Origin: Anopheles merus
Lineage: Eukaryota > Arthropoda > Insecta > Diptera > Culicidae
NCBI RefSeq assembly: GCF_017562075.2
Contig: NC_054081.1
Span: forward strand, 12,464,528-12,528,527
Direction: 5' to 3'
DNA length: 64,000 nucleotides
Shown: positions 1 to 13,900 of the stretch, one piece after another
How positions within the stretch are numbered: the stretch's first letter is position 1
Layout of the letters: the number at the start of each line of letters is the position of its first letter
Made by a program: the position numbers and the translations under genes
Notes under the pieces: generated by a model
Told to the model about the DNA's origin: nothing
Seen by the model: the letters and a program-made list of their open reading frames with translations, nothing else
Database searches by the model: none

Positions 1-3000
1 ATTAAAGTAGGCGTTTAAAGCAAAAAAGTTTGGTTACTAGATCAGGTCTAAAAAATATAAAATAAACAAAATCCTTCCAATCAAAGTAGGCGTTGAAAGC
101 AAAAAAGTTTGGTTACTGGATCAGGTCTTAAAAATTATAAAATAACCAAAATGCTTTCAATCAAAGTAGGCGATGAAAGCAAAACAAGTTTGGTTACTAG
201 ATCAGGTCTTAAAAATTATAAAATAACCAAAATGCTTTTAATCAAAGTAGGCGTTGAACGCATAAAAAGTTTGGTTACTAGATCAGGTCTTAAAAATTAT
301 AAAATTAACAAAATGTGTATAATTAAAGTAGGCGTTTAAAGCAAAAAAGTTTGGTTACTAGATCAGATCTTAAAAATTATAAAATAACCAAAATGCTTTT
401 AATCAAAGTAGGCGTTGAAAGCAAAACAAGTTTATTACTAGATCAGGTCTTAAAAATTATAATATAATTAAAATGCTTTCAATCAAAGTAGGCGTTGAAA
501 GCATAAAAAGTTTGTTTACTAGATCAGATCTTAAAAATTATAAAATAAACAAAATGTGTATAATTAAAGTAGGCGTTTAAAACAAAAAAGTTTGGTTACT
601 AGATCAGGTCTTAAAAATTATAAAATAAACAAAATCCTATTAATCAAAGTAGGCGATGAAAGCAAAAAAGTTTGGTTACTGGATCAGGTCTTAAAAATTA
701 TAAAATAACCAAAATGCTTTCAATCAAAGTAGGCGATGAAAGCAAAAAAGTTTGGTTACTAGATCAGGTCTTAAAAATTATAAAATAACCAAAATGCTTT
801 TAATCAAAGTAGGCGTTGAAAGCATAAAAAGTTTGGTTACTAGATCAGGTCTTAAAAATTATAAAATTAACAAAATGTGTATAATTAAAGTAGGCGTTTA
901 AAGCAAAAAAGTCGGTTACTAGATCAGATCTTAAAAATTATAAAATAACCAAAATGCCTTCAATCAAAGTAGGCGTTGAAAGCAAAACAAGTTTATTACT
1001 AGATCAGGTCTTAAAAATTATAATATAATTAAAATGCTTTCAATCAAAGTAGGCGTTGAAAGCATAAAAAGTTTGTTTACTAAATCAGATCTTAAAAATT
1101 ATAAAATAAACAAAATGTGTATAATTAAAGTAGGCGTTTAAAACAAAAAAGTTTGGTTACTAGATCAGGTCTTAAAAATTATAAAATAAACAAAATCCTA
1201 TTAATCAAAGTAGGCGATGAAAGCAAAAAAGTTTGGTTACTGGATCAGGTCTTAAAAATTATAAAATAACCAAAATGCTTTTAATCAAAGTAGGCGATGA
1301 AAGCAAAACAAGTTTGGTTACTAGATCAGGTCTTAAAAATTATAAAATAACCAAAATGCTTTTAATCAAAGTAGGCGTTGAAAGCATAAAAAGTTTGGTT
1401 ACTAGATCAGGTCTTAAAAATTATAAAATTAACAAAATGTGTATAATCAAAGTAGGCGTTTAAAGCAAAATAGTTTGGTTACTAGATCAGATCTTAAAAA
1501 TTATAAAATAACCAAAATGCTTTTAATCAAAGTAGGCGTTGAAAGCAAAACAAGTTTATTACTGGATCAGGTCTTAAAAATTATAATATAATTAAAATGC
1601 TTTCAATCAAAGTAGGCGTTGAAAGCATAAAAAGTTTGTTTACTAGATCAGATCTTAAAAATTATAAAATAAACAAAATGTGTATAATTAAAGTAGGCGT
1701 TTAAAACAAAAAGTTTGGTTACTAGATCAGGTCTTAAAAATTATAAAATAAACAAAATCCTATTAATCAAAGTAGGCGATGAAAGCAAAAAAGTTTGGTT
1801 ACTGGATCAGGTCTTAAAAATTATAAAATAACCAAAATGCTTTTAATCAAAGTAGGCGATGAAAGCAAAACAAGTTTGGTTACTAGATCAGGTCTTAAAA
1901 ATTATAAAATAACCAAAATGCTTTTAATCAAAGTAGGCGATGAAAGCATAAAAAGTTTGGTTACTAGATCAGGTCTTAAAAATTATAAAATAACCAAAAT
2001 GCTTTCAATCAAAGAAGGCGTTGAAAGCAAAACAAGTTTGGTTACTAGATCAGGTCTTAAAAATTATAAAATAACCAAAATGCTTTTAATCAAAGTAGGC
2101 GTTGAAAGCATAAAAGTTTGGTTACTAGATCAGGTCTTAAAAATTATAAAATTAACAAAATGTGTATAATTAAAGTAGGCGTTGAAAGCATAAAAAGTTT
2201 GTTTACTAGATCAGATCTTAAAAATTATACAATAACCAAAATGCTTTTAATCAAAGTAGGCGTTGAAAGCAAAACAAGTTTATTACTAGATCAGGTCTTA
2301 AAAATTATAATATAATTAAAATGCTTTCAATCAAAGTAGGCGTTGAAAGCATAAAAAGTTTGTTTACTAAATCAGATCTTAAAAATTATAAAATAAACAA
2401 AATGTGTATAATTAAAGTAGGCGTTTAAAACAAAAAAGTTTGGTTACTAGATCAGGTCTTAAAAATTATAAAATAAACAAAATCCTTTAATCAAAGTAGG
2501 CGATGAAAGCAAAAAAGTTTGGTTACTGGATCAGGTCTTAAAAATTATAAAATAACCAAAATGCTTTTAATCAAAGTAGGCGATGAAAGCAAAACAAGTT
2601 TGGTTACTAGATCAGGTCTTAAAAATTATAAAATAACCAAAATGCTTTTAATCAAAGTAGGCGTTGAAAGCATAAAAGTTTGGTTACTAGATCAGGTCTT
2701 AAAAATTATAAAATTAACAAAATGTGTATAATCAAAGTAGGCGTTTAAAGCAAAAAGTTTGGTTACTAGATCAGATCTTAAAAATTATAAAATAACCAAA
2801 ATGCTTTTAATCAAAGTAGGCGTTGAAAGCAAAACAAGTTTATTACTGGATCAGGTCTTAAAAATTATAATATAATTAAAATGCTTTCAATCAAAGTAGG
2901 CGTTGAAAGCATAAAAAGTTTGTTTACTAGATCAGATCTTAAAAATTTAAAATAAACAAAATGTGTATAATTAAAGTAGGCGTTTAAAACAAAAAAGTTT

Positions 3001-6000
3001 GGTTACTAGATCAGGTCTTAAAAATTATAAAATAAACAAAATCCTTTTAATCAAAGTAGGCGATGAAAGCAAAACAAGTTTATTACTAGATAAGGTCTTA
3101 AAATTATAATATAATTAAAATGCTTTCAATCAAAGTAGGCGTTGAAAGCAAAAAAGTTTGGTTACTAGATCAGATCTTAAAAATTATAAAATAACCAAAA
3201 TGCTTTCATTCAAAGTAGGCGATGAAAGCATAAAAAGTTTGGTTACTAGATCAGGTCTTAAAAATTATAAAATAACCAAAATGCTTTCAATCAAAGAAGG
3301 CGTTGAAAGCAAAACAAGTTTGGTTACTAGATCAGGTCTTAAAAATTATAAAATAATTAAAATGCTTTTAATCAAAGTAGGCGTTGAAAGCAAAAAAGTT
3401 TGGTTACTAGATCAGATCTTAAAAATTATAAAATAACCAAAATGCTTTTAATCAAAGTAGGCGTTGAAAGCAAAACAAGTTTATTACTAGATAAGGTCTT
3501 AAAAATATAATATAATTAAAATGCTTTCAATCAAAGTAGGCGTTGAAAGCAAAAAAGTTTGGTTACTAGATCAGATCTTAAAAATTATAAAATAACCAAA
3601 ATGCTTTCAATCAAAGTAGGCGATGAAAGCATAAAAAGTTTGGTTACTAGATCAGATCTTAAAAATTATAAAATAACCAAAATGCTTTCAATCAAAGAAG
3701 GCGTTGAAAGCAAAACAAGTTTGGTTACTAGATCAGGTCTTAAAAATTATAAAATAATTAAAATGCTTTTAATTAAAGTAGGCGTTGAAAGCAAAAAAGT
3801 TTGGTTACTAGATCAGATCTTAAAAATTATAAAATAACCAAAATGCTTTTAATCAAAGTAGGCGATGAAAGCAAAAAGTTTGGTTACTAGATCAGATCTT
3901 AAAAATTGTAAAATAAACAAAATGTGTATAATTAAAGTAGGCGTTGAAAGCATAAAAAGTTTGTTTACTAGATCAGGTCTTAAAAATTATAAAATAATTA
4001 AAATGCTTTTAATCAAAGTAGGCGTTGAAAGCAAAAAAGTTTGTTTACTAGATCAGATCTTAAAAATTATACAATAAACAAAATCCTTTCAATCAAAGTA
4101 GGCGTTGAAAGCAAAAAAGTTTGGTTACTAGATCAGGTCCTAAAAATTATTCAATAAACAAAATGCTTTTAACCAAAGTAGGCGTTGAAAGCAAAATAGT
4201 TTGGTTACTAGATCAGGTCTTAAAAATTATAAAATAACCAAAATGCTTTTAATCAAAGTAGGCGATGAAAGCATAAAAAGTTTGGTTACTAGATCAGGTC
4301 TTAAAAATTATAAAATAACCAAAATGTTTTCAATCAAAGTAGGCGTTGAAAGCAAAAAAGTTTGGTTACTAGATCAGGTCTTAAAAATTATAAAATAATT
4401 TAAATGCTTTTAATCAAAGTAGGCGTTGAAAGCATAAAAAGTTTGGTTACTAGATCAGGTCTTTAAAATTATAAAATAAACAAAATCCTTTGAATCAAAG
4501 TAGGCGATGAAAGCAAAAAAGTTTGGTTACAAGATCAGATCTTAAAAATTATAAAATATCGAAAATGCTTTTAAACAAAGTAGGCGTTGAAAGCAAAATA
4601 GTTTGGTTACTAGATCAGGTCTTAAAAATTATAAAATAACCAAAATGCTTTTAATCAAAGTAGGCGATGAAAGCATAAAAAGTTTGGTTACTAGATCAGA
4701 TCTTTAAAATTATAAAATAAACAAAATCCTTTCAATCAAAGTAGGCGTTGAAAGCAAAAAAGTTTGGTTACTAGATCAGGTCCTAAAAATTATTCAATAA
4801 ACAAAATGCTTTAAATTAAAGTAGGCGTTGAAAGCAAAATAGTTTGGTTACTAGATCAGGTCTTAAAAATTATAAAATAACCAAAATGCTTTTAATCAAA
4901 GTAGGCGTTGATAGCAAAACAAGTTTGATTACTAGATCAGGTCCTAAAAATTATTCAATAATCAAAATGCTTTTAATCAAAGTAGGCGATGAAAGCAAAA
5001 AAAGTTTGGTTACTAGATCAGATCTTTAAAATTATAAAATAAACAAAATCCTTTCAATCAAAGTAGGCGTTGAACGCATAAAAAGTTTGGTTACTAGATC
5101 AGGTCTTTAAAATTATAAAATAACCAAAATGCTTTCAATCAAAGTAGGCGTTGAAAGCATAAAAAGTTTGGTTACTAGATCAGATCTTAAAAATTATAAA
5201 ATAACCAAAATGCTTTTAACCAAAGTAGGCGTTGAAAGCAAAAAAGTTTGGTTACTAGATCAGGTCTTAAAAATTATAAAATATCCAAAATGCTTTTAAT
5301 CAAAGTAGGCGTTGAATGCATAAAAAGTTTGGTTACTAGATCAGGTCTTAAAAATTATAAAATAACCAAAATGCTTTTAATCAAAGTAGGCGATGAAAGC
5401 AAAAAAAGTTTGGTTACTAGATCAGGTCTTAAAAATTATAAAATAATTAAAATGCTTTTAATCAAAGTAGGCGTTGAACGCATAAAAAGTTTGGTTACTA
5501 GATCAGGTCTTTAAAATTATAAAATAAACAAAATGCTTTTAATCAAAGTAGGCGATGAAATCAAAAAAAGTTTGGTTACTAGATCAGATCTTAAAAATTA
5601 TAAAATAAACAAAATGTATATAATTAAAGTAGGCGTTGAACCAAAAATACTTTTGGTTACAAGATCAGGTCCTAAAACATATTCAATAATCAAAATGCTT
5701 TTAATCAAAGTAGGCGTTGAAAGCAAAAAAAGTTTGTTTACTAGATCAGGTCGTAAAAATTATAAAATATCCAAAATGCTTTTAATCAAAGTAGGCGATG
5801 AAAGCAAAAAAAGTTTGGTTACTAGATCAGATCTTAAAAATTATAAAATAACCAAAATGCTTTCAATCAAAGTAGGCGTTGAAAGCATAAAAAGTTTGGT
5901 TACTAGATCAGGTCTTAAAAATTATAAACTAATTAAAATGCTTGTGATCAAAGTAGGCGTTGAAAGCAAAAAAGTTTGGTTACTAGATCAGGTCTTAAAA

Positions 6001-8690
6001 ATTATAAAATAACCAAAATGCTTTTAATCAAAGTAGGCGATGAAAGCAAAAAAAGTTAGGTTACTAGATCAGGTCTTAAAAATTATAAAATAACCAAAAT
6101 GCTTTCAATCAAAGTAGGCGTTGAAAGCAAAAAAGTTTGGTTACTAGATCAGATCTTAAAAATTATAAAATAAACAAAATGTATATAATTAAAGTAGGCG
6201 TTGAACCAAAAATACTTTTGGTTACAAGATCAGGTCCTAAAACATATTCAATAATCAAAATGCTTTTAATCAAAGTAGGCGTTTAAAGCAAAAAAAGTTT
6301 GTTTACTAGATCAGGTCGTAAAAATTATAAAATATCCAAAATGCTTTTAATCAAAGTAGGCGATGAAAGCAAAAAAAGTTTGGTTACTAGATCAGATCTT
6401 AAAAATTATAAAATAACCAAAATGCTTTCAATCAAAGTAGGCGTTGAAAGCAAAAAAGTTTGGTTACTAGATCAGGTCTTAAAAATTATAAAATAACCAA
6501 AATGCTTTTAATCAAAGTAGGCGTTGAAAGCAAAAAAGTTTGGTTACTAGATCAGGTCTTAAAAATTATAAAATAACCAAAATGCTTTTAATCAAAGTAG
6601 GCGTTGAAAGCAAAAAAGTTTGGTTACTAGATCAGATCTTAAAAATTATAAAATAAACAAAATGTATATAATTAAAGTAGGCGTTGAACCAAAAATACTT
6701 TTGGTTACAAGATCAGGTCCTAAAACATATTCAATAATCAAAATGCTTTTAATCAAAGTAGGCGTTTAAAGCAAAAAAAGTTTGTTTACTAGATCAGGTC
6801 GTAAAAATTATAAAATATCCAAAATGCTTTTAATCAAAGTAGGCGATGAAAGCAAAAAAAGTTTGGTTACTAGATCAGATCTTAAAAATTATAAAATAAC
6901 CAAAATGCTTTCAATCAAAGTAGGCGTTGAAAGCAAAAAAGTTTGGTTACTAGATCAGGTCTTAAAAATTATAAAATAACCAAAATGCTTTTAATCAAAG
7001 TAGGCGATGAAAGCAAAAAAAGTTAGGTTACTAGATCAGGTCTTAAAAATTATAAAATAACCAAAATGCTTTTAATCAAAGTAGGCGTTGAAAGCAAAAA
7101 AGTTTGGTTACTAGATCAGATCTTAAAAATTATAAAATAAACAAAATGTATATAATTAAAGTAGGCGTTGAACCAAAAATACTTTTGGTTACAAGATCAG
7201 GTCCTAAAACATATTCAATAATCAAAATGCTTTTAATCAAAGTAGGCGTTTAAAGCAAAAAAGTTTGGTTACTAGATCAGATCTTAAAAATTATAAAATA
7301 ACCAAAATGCTTTTAATCAACGTAGGCGATGAAAGCAAAACAAGTTTGGTTACTAGATCAGGTCCTAAAAATTATTCAATAATCAAAATGCTTTTAATCA
7401 AAGTAGGCGTTGAACGCATAAAAAGTTTGGTTACTAGATCAGGTCTTTAAAATTATAAAATAACCAAAATGCTTTCAATCAAAGTAGGCGTTGAAAGCAA
7501 AAAAGTTTGGTTACTAGATCAGATCTTAAAAATTATAAAATAACCAAAATGCTTTTAACCAAAGTAGGCGTTGAAAGCAAAAAAGTTTGGTTACTAGATC
7601 AGGTCTTAAAAATTATAAAATAATTAAAATGCTTTTAATCAAAGTAGGCGTTGAACGCATAAAAAGTTTGGTTACTAGATCAGGTCTTTAAAATTATAAA
7701 ATAACCAAAATGCTTTTAATCAAAGTAGGCGTTGAAAGCATAAAAAGTTTGGTTACTAGATCAGGTCTTAAAAATTATAAAATAACCAAAATGTTTTCAA
7801 TCAAAGTAGGCGATGAAAGCAAAAAAGTTTGGTTACTAGATCAGATCTTAAAAATTATAAAATAAACAAAATGCTTTAAATTAAAGTAGGCGTTGAAAGC
7901 AAAATAGTTTGGTTACTAGATCAGATCTTAAAAATTATAAAATAACCAAAATGCTTTTAATCAAAGTAGGCGTTTAAAGCAAAATAGTTTGGTTACTAGA
8001 TCAGATCTTAAAAATTATAAAATAACCAAAATGCTTTTAATCAAAGTAGGCGATGAAAGCAAAACAAGTTTGGTTACTAGATCAGGTCCTAAAAATTATT
8101 CAATAATCAAAATGCTTTTAATCAAAGTAGGCGTTGAACGCATAAAAAGTTTGGTTACTAGATCAGGTCTTTAAAATTATAAAATAACCAAAATGCTTTT
8201 AATCAAAGTAGGCGTTGAAAGCAAAAAAGTTTGGTTACTAGATCAGATCTTAAAATTATAAAATAACCAAAATGCTTTTAACCAAAGTAGGCGTTGAAAG
8301 CAAAAAAGTTTGGTTACTAGATCAGGTCTTAAAAATTATAAAATAATTAAAATGCTTGTAATCAAAGTAGGCGTTGAACGCATAAAAAGTTTGGTTACTA
8401 GATCAGGTATTTAAAATTATAAAATAACCAAAATGCTTTTAATCAAAGTAGGCGTTGAAAGCAAAACAAGTTTGGTTACTAGATCAGGTCTTAAAAATTA
8501 TAAAATAACCAAAATGCTTTCAATCAAAGTAGGCGATGAAAGCGAAAAAAGTTTGGTTACTAGATCAGGTCCTAAAACTTATTGAATACTCAAAATGCTT
8601 TTAATCAAAGTAGGCGTTGAAACAAAAAAAAAATTGGTTACTAGATCATGTCCTAACAACTATTTAATGATCAAATTGCTCATTTGGCAA
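1..8690. repeat. Tandem satellite array, ~80-bp monomer with higher-order structure
   Basis: About 108 head-to-tail monomers of roughly 80-82 bp fill the left end and probably continue outside. A typical monomer contains GTTTGGTTACTAGATCAGGT, then an A/T-rich stretch, then AATCAAAGTAGGCGTTGAAA. Variant monomers recur in order. A TACTGGATC variant lies near 109, 671, 1233 and 1795 (steps of 562 bp, seven monomers). A variant with CCAAAAATACTTTTGGTTAC lies near 5641, 6205, 6689 and 7172 (steps 564, 484, 483). Monomers decay from about 8570 to 8690. Short open frames in the array follow from 81-bp monomers being a multiple of three and are not genes. The position just before a mid-domain exon suggests the array is intronic. 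Confidence 0.97.
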
Positions 8691-8839
8691 CTTTGCCAGA
8701 AAAGCACTTGAGATTTGATAAAACTCGTTGAGTTGTCTTTTCAACTATCTAAAAAAGAATTACCCAAACAAACATTTCTCGTTCAAATTCTTTTACCCGC
8801 AAAGAGGCAGCTGCTAACCTGTTCCCATTTTATCCACAG

Positions 8840-10909
8840 CCCTTCCAACATAGTGCTTCACAACTACGAGCAGGTGAAGGAGTACCTGCTGTCTTCCGGT
8901 ACGTGCAAGTGTGGTCTGCCGTGTCCCTTCAACCCGGAGCGGTTCTTTCAGTTTGACGCACAGGTTCGTGTTTTGCTCCAAAACCCCCTCCTGAATAAAC
9001 GTTGCTTGGGCGCTAACCACCACTCACTTGCGTTGTTTTGTAGATCCCGAATCAGACGATGGCGCCAAAAAACCGACAAGTATTATGTTCGCACCTGCAG
9101 CGGGCACCCGAGGGCCGCACGAAGCGACTGCACGCGGAGTCCGACTGCAAGCCGGCTAGCAGCAGCATGGCCAGCATCAACAGCACTACCACCACCATCA
9201 CCACAACCACCGCTGCTGCCGGCGCCGCCAGTGCCAATGCCGTGCTGCTAAAAACGCCTCCCTGGCGAAAGAACGTCCCGGTGGCCACCTCCTCGCCGCA
9301 AGCTGCTGCTACGCCGGTCTCCGAAACGGGCACGCCAAGGTTGGCCGATGGGACGGGCGGGCCGCCGTTCACACCCACCCTGCCGGACGCACGGGACGCC
9401 AGCCCGGAGCAGAAGAAGAAGCCCACGTTCAAGGACGACCCGACCGGCTACCTGAACCAGCAGACCGCCATCCTGCACAGTTCGATTTCGTTTCTGCACT
9501 CGCCCGACCGGCGCTCCCCGGCGCTGGTGGGCAGCGGTGGCCTGAGCCCGAAGCCAGCCAGTGACCTTCCGCCGACCAGCGGCCGACCCACCCCGCCGAA
9601 GGACGAACGGGCGGCGACGGCCCGTAGCCGACAGCGCACGGTCCAAAGCGCCAAGCTGACCTCCCTCTCCGGGGTGGTGAAGTACGAGGCGAAGGCGTCG
9701 CCGCCGGTCGCTGCTGCCCCCGCCAAACTGCTGCCACCGGCCGGCAGCATTAAAGGTGTCGCGAAGCCGCCCCTCCCGATCGCCCGACTTGCCGGGGATC
9801 GTGCCGGCCGCATGGCTTACTACGTGAAGGCGAACCCCGCGGCCGACCCGTGCTCGTCGCCCAAAGTCGCCAAGCTGACGGTTGGGACGGGCGGTGAGCC
9901 GAACACGGTCGCTGCTAGCCTCACCGCCACCACCACCACCACCACCACCATGACCCCTACGATAGCGCGCACGGTAACGACGCCGACCAGCGCCACCATG
10001 TACGTGCCGACGCGCCACACCACCACCCCGCACGTGATCAATGCGGGCGGCGCCCAGATCGTCGTGATCGATGGCCTGCAGCACAACGATGGGCGGGTGC
10101 GGCTCGGGGGCTTCCAAACAACGACACCCGGCGGCCCGAGCCCCGCCCGCCCCGCACAGCTGGTGCCGACCGTGCCGGCGAAACCGGCCACCGTCGTCAA
10201 TTACAACCTTGCCCGGCTGCCGAACGGTACGACGGCGGGTGCGGCCGCTCCGCTCCACCAGCCCACGGCCGCGCCCAGCTCCTCCGGGACGATGCTGCTG
10301 AATGGCACGAACATTATCCACCTGAGCAACGGGCTGTCGCCAGCGGCCACGTTTCACGGGGCGGGACTGCTCACCACCGGCAGCACGTCGAACGCAGCGG
10401 CCAGCGGGAAACCGAGCGCACTCGGCACGCTGCCAAACGGGACGCTGGGGCTGACGCCGGGCTCGACGGTGGTGCTGAATCCCACCACCAGCATACGGTT
10501 CGCGGACAGTGCCAGCTTCACAGCGCCCGGTGGCTTCCCGACGGCGACGGTCGCGTCCAACGCGTACCACTACGGCCCGTGCCCGCCCGGCGGCGGAGAG
10601 CCAACCGTCACACTGGACGGGCGGAAGGCGCTCAAGGGCCGGCCGCTGAAACCGCTGAACGGTACCGCGCTCGGGCCGGGCACACCGCCAGGCGCGCCGG
10701 CGCCGACCGGGCTGACCGGTGGGCTGGTACTGCCGGCCACTCTCAGCACGCAGGCACCCCAGGCGCCGGCCACCTTCCAGCAGCAGCTGCAACCGGGCCC
10801 ATACGTACAGATTGCCTCACCGTACGGCGCCATGCAGAACATTCAGCTGGCCCCGAGCCTGTCCGGCATCACCGTCGTGCCCGTATCGAAAGCCACCACT
10901 CTCGTGCAA

Positions 10910-10941
<32 letters not shown>

Positions 10942-13900
10942 ACAGCAGCAGCAACAGCACCAAACGCCCTACAGCATGCTTGGCCAAACGCAAACCATTC
11001 TACTGCCCGCCGGCATGGTAATGACGTCGGACGCGACCTCTGCCACGCTGCTCCAGATACAAAACATGGCACCGTGCGGTACGGGCGCGTCGCTGCTCGC
11101 CGGCCAGACCGGGCTCGTCCTGCGCCACCCGAAACCATCCCCCACCGGGTTCCTCTCGACCGTCGGCCCACAGTCCTACCTGATCGGTACGAGCGGCGGA
11201 CCGGCAGTACGCACACCCACCGTCACCCAGCGGCAGCTGGCGACCGCTGGAAACGGCAACAGCAGCAGTAGCATCACCACCACCACCACCTCGCTTCCCG
11301 GCACCGCTCTCTTCACTGGTGGTGGTGGTGGCGGTCTGGGCAGCGGTGCGCTGCTACCAGTCAGCAGTCTCACCGTGCAGCAGCAACCACCGCAAGCTCC
11401 ACTGGCCGGCAACCACAACACCGCCACCGTCAGCCCTGTCAAGCTGATCGAAGCGTCCTCCCACCCGGCGGTACTCCTACACCCTGACGGCACACGGGCG
11501 GCGACACACCACGTCGGCCAGCCGGACGGTGACACGAAACCTGCGGCCGACGGTACCCCGGCTCCAAAGGCTAGCAGGAGCGACAGCAAGCCACTGTACC
11601 ATAGTAGCGAGACGAGTATGGTAAGGCGATCGATCATTCCCTGGTGTGTTGGGGCAGGCTAAAAGCTAATCCTTTTTTCTCTGTTTTTTGCTTCACTTGC
11701 CCAGTCCGTTTCCGTTAAGGAGGTTGATGTGCCTGGGATGACGCTTACACTCAAAGGGCCGCTTCTGGCAACGGTCGCGGCCGAGCAGCAGAAAAAGGTT
11801 TGGCCTGATACGTCCAAACAGCAGCAGCAACAGCATCAAGGTAGGAACTTCGTTCACCTGTCTTTAAATTTCAGCATTGCAACATTGCTCTTTCGGTAAC
11901 CGGCCTTCGGTGTGATCTGCCGTTTCAACAGCTCAATGTTTTTGGACACTTGTCTAAAATGGAAATTTGTTTTAGGGGAAGGCGGGACAAAATGGGCATG
12001 TGGGGCAAAATGGGCACCATTTATTAAAGCATTATCTCACTGCAAAGATACATTCCAATGCCCAAAATCTATTCATTGGAGTGTTTTTTTTTCATGCCGT
12101 GTAAGTTTTATAACCCTTTAATAATAAGTTGCCAAGAAAAATGCAAAATAACATTAACATCAGTAGCATTTTGATGTAATTTTTGCTACTTTGAAAATAC
12201 AGAATTTCCCACGATTTTATTGGTCGGTTCCCATAATTTGGTGGGCTCGTCTCACGATTTATTCATCGTATCCCATAGATTTTTGGTTCGTTCCCATAAT
12301 TTATTGGTATCGTCTGATTGGATATCAATACAATTGAGCCAAAAAATTCTGGGAACCGACCAATAAATCGTTAAAACACACCAAAAAATATGGGAACCAA
12401 CCAAAAAATCGTGGGAAACCCTGTAAGCTTAAAACAGTGTCACAGGGATGCTTGGAAGTTTCGGAAATTTGGAAAATCGTCTTGGTGAACCTCATGAAAA
12501 TCATTCTCCACACGATGTAATGATTAACTTTCATGAACACAAGATTTATACATATATCCTGACGCAATCCCCAAATGATCTTATTAGTGCTTAAGCACTT
12601 TCTATTAGTAGATGTATCACTGATGGTTTCTATGTTCTACATTTAAGATATGTTCTGCTAAAATCACATAAAGTATCCATATTTGTAAACATATTCACTC
12701 TCTCTCTTGAAATTTCCTTTGGATTCCGTTCCATGGTGTAAGCATGTCATAGATACCTACTTTCATCCAACAAGCGAAAACAGACGTTAGCATTCCTGGT
12801 TTCAATACTTTCCCACTTGGCCGGTGAACTTGACTCCCCAATGATTAAAAAAAAAAACAAAAAAAAATGTGCAACTAGACATCTTTGTTACAATTCTTTT
12901 TGTTTCTATTTGATCCTGCTCAGATCATTAGATCATATCAGTATTATTAAACAAATTGACTTAGTGCCATTTGTGTATTAGTTTCATTCGCTCCGTGTTT
13001 CAAATCTGGAAACGTTCGTTACTTATAAATTTATAGGTACTTTTTCTATGTGCTCTGTTGTTTGTGTTTCAGATGAGAAATAATTTACTTTCAAAGAAAC
13101 ACACAATTCATACTATGACATATATTTAAAATATGCTATTTTAAAACTAAGTAAACACAATGATTCACTGATGTAGGGAAAGCCTAGCTGCCTTCCGTGC
13201 ATCTTTCTCGCGCAATTTAAGCTATCCATCGCTGTCTTCTCTATCCATTGCTGTCTGATACGATTTTTTGCTTTTTATCCATGTTTGTACAACAGTTTTC
13301 AACTACAAACGAGGCCTAAGTGTTTGTGACAGTGGTTTATTGTGCATTTCTTACAACTGAACTTTTGTATCCGACAAAGATTCGAGACGTACTTGGACTG
13401 GTCCAATGTTAATTTTATCCCGTCCAAGTTTAATTTTGACAGCCCTATCGAGGTGCAGGTTTGCCTATGTTTTCTACATTATTTTACACATTTTTATATA
13501 TTTCAATGCACAAAAACGGAAAGAAGAAGACTTAAGCTTTATAATGATGTGTCATTTGATCCATAACTCGTTTTTTTTCACTAAGTGATAAGCATTTCAA
13601 AATGACTTGTAAAATCCTATATTTTGACACTTGTTTCTGGTAGAATAGGGAAAAATTCGTGAACAATATGGGCTGTTTTATTACGTGAACCTTTTAAGAA
13701 GCTATATGTTGCAGGGCTTCGACATCTCGATTCTTTTAATCCTGAATCTAAATCCTTTTATCGTAAATGTAATCCCTTAATCTTAGTTTTGATTTTTGGG
13801 GAAGTAAATTATTCTTGTAGAATGTGGGATATCAATAATTTCAATTTGGCTACAAACGCTTTCAATCAAACATATTCGTTATAAACTGATTTTTATGGTT

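Noticed and set aside
109..8174. Many short plus-strand ORFs with a repeated LVTRSGLKNYKI peptide
   Set aside because: They are read-throughs of 81-bp satellite monomers, are broken wherever a monomer is 80 bp, and have no start or context of a gene.
1..8690. CRISPR-like regular repeats
   Set aside because: Monomers are contiguous with no unique spacers and the context is eukaryotic.
9248..10792. 514-aa minus-strand ORF opposite sba exon 2
   Set aside because: Arg/Gly-rich antisense shadow of a GC-rich low-complexity exon; no splice or domain support.
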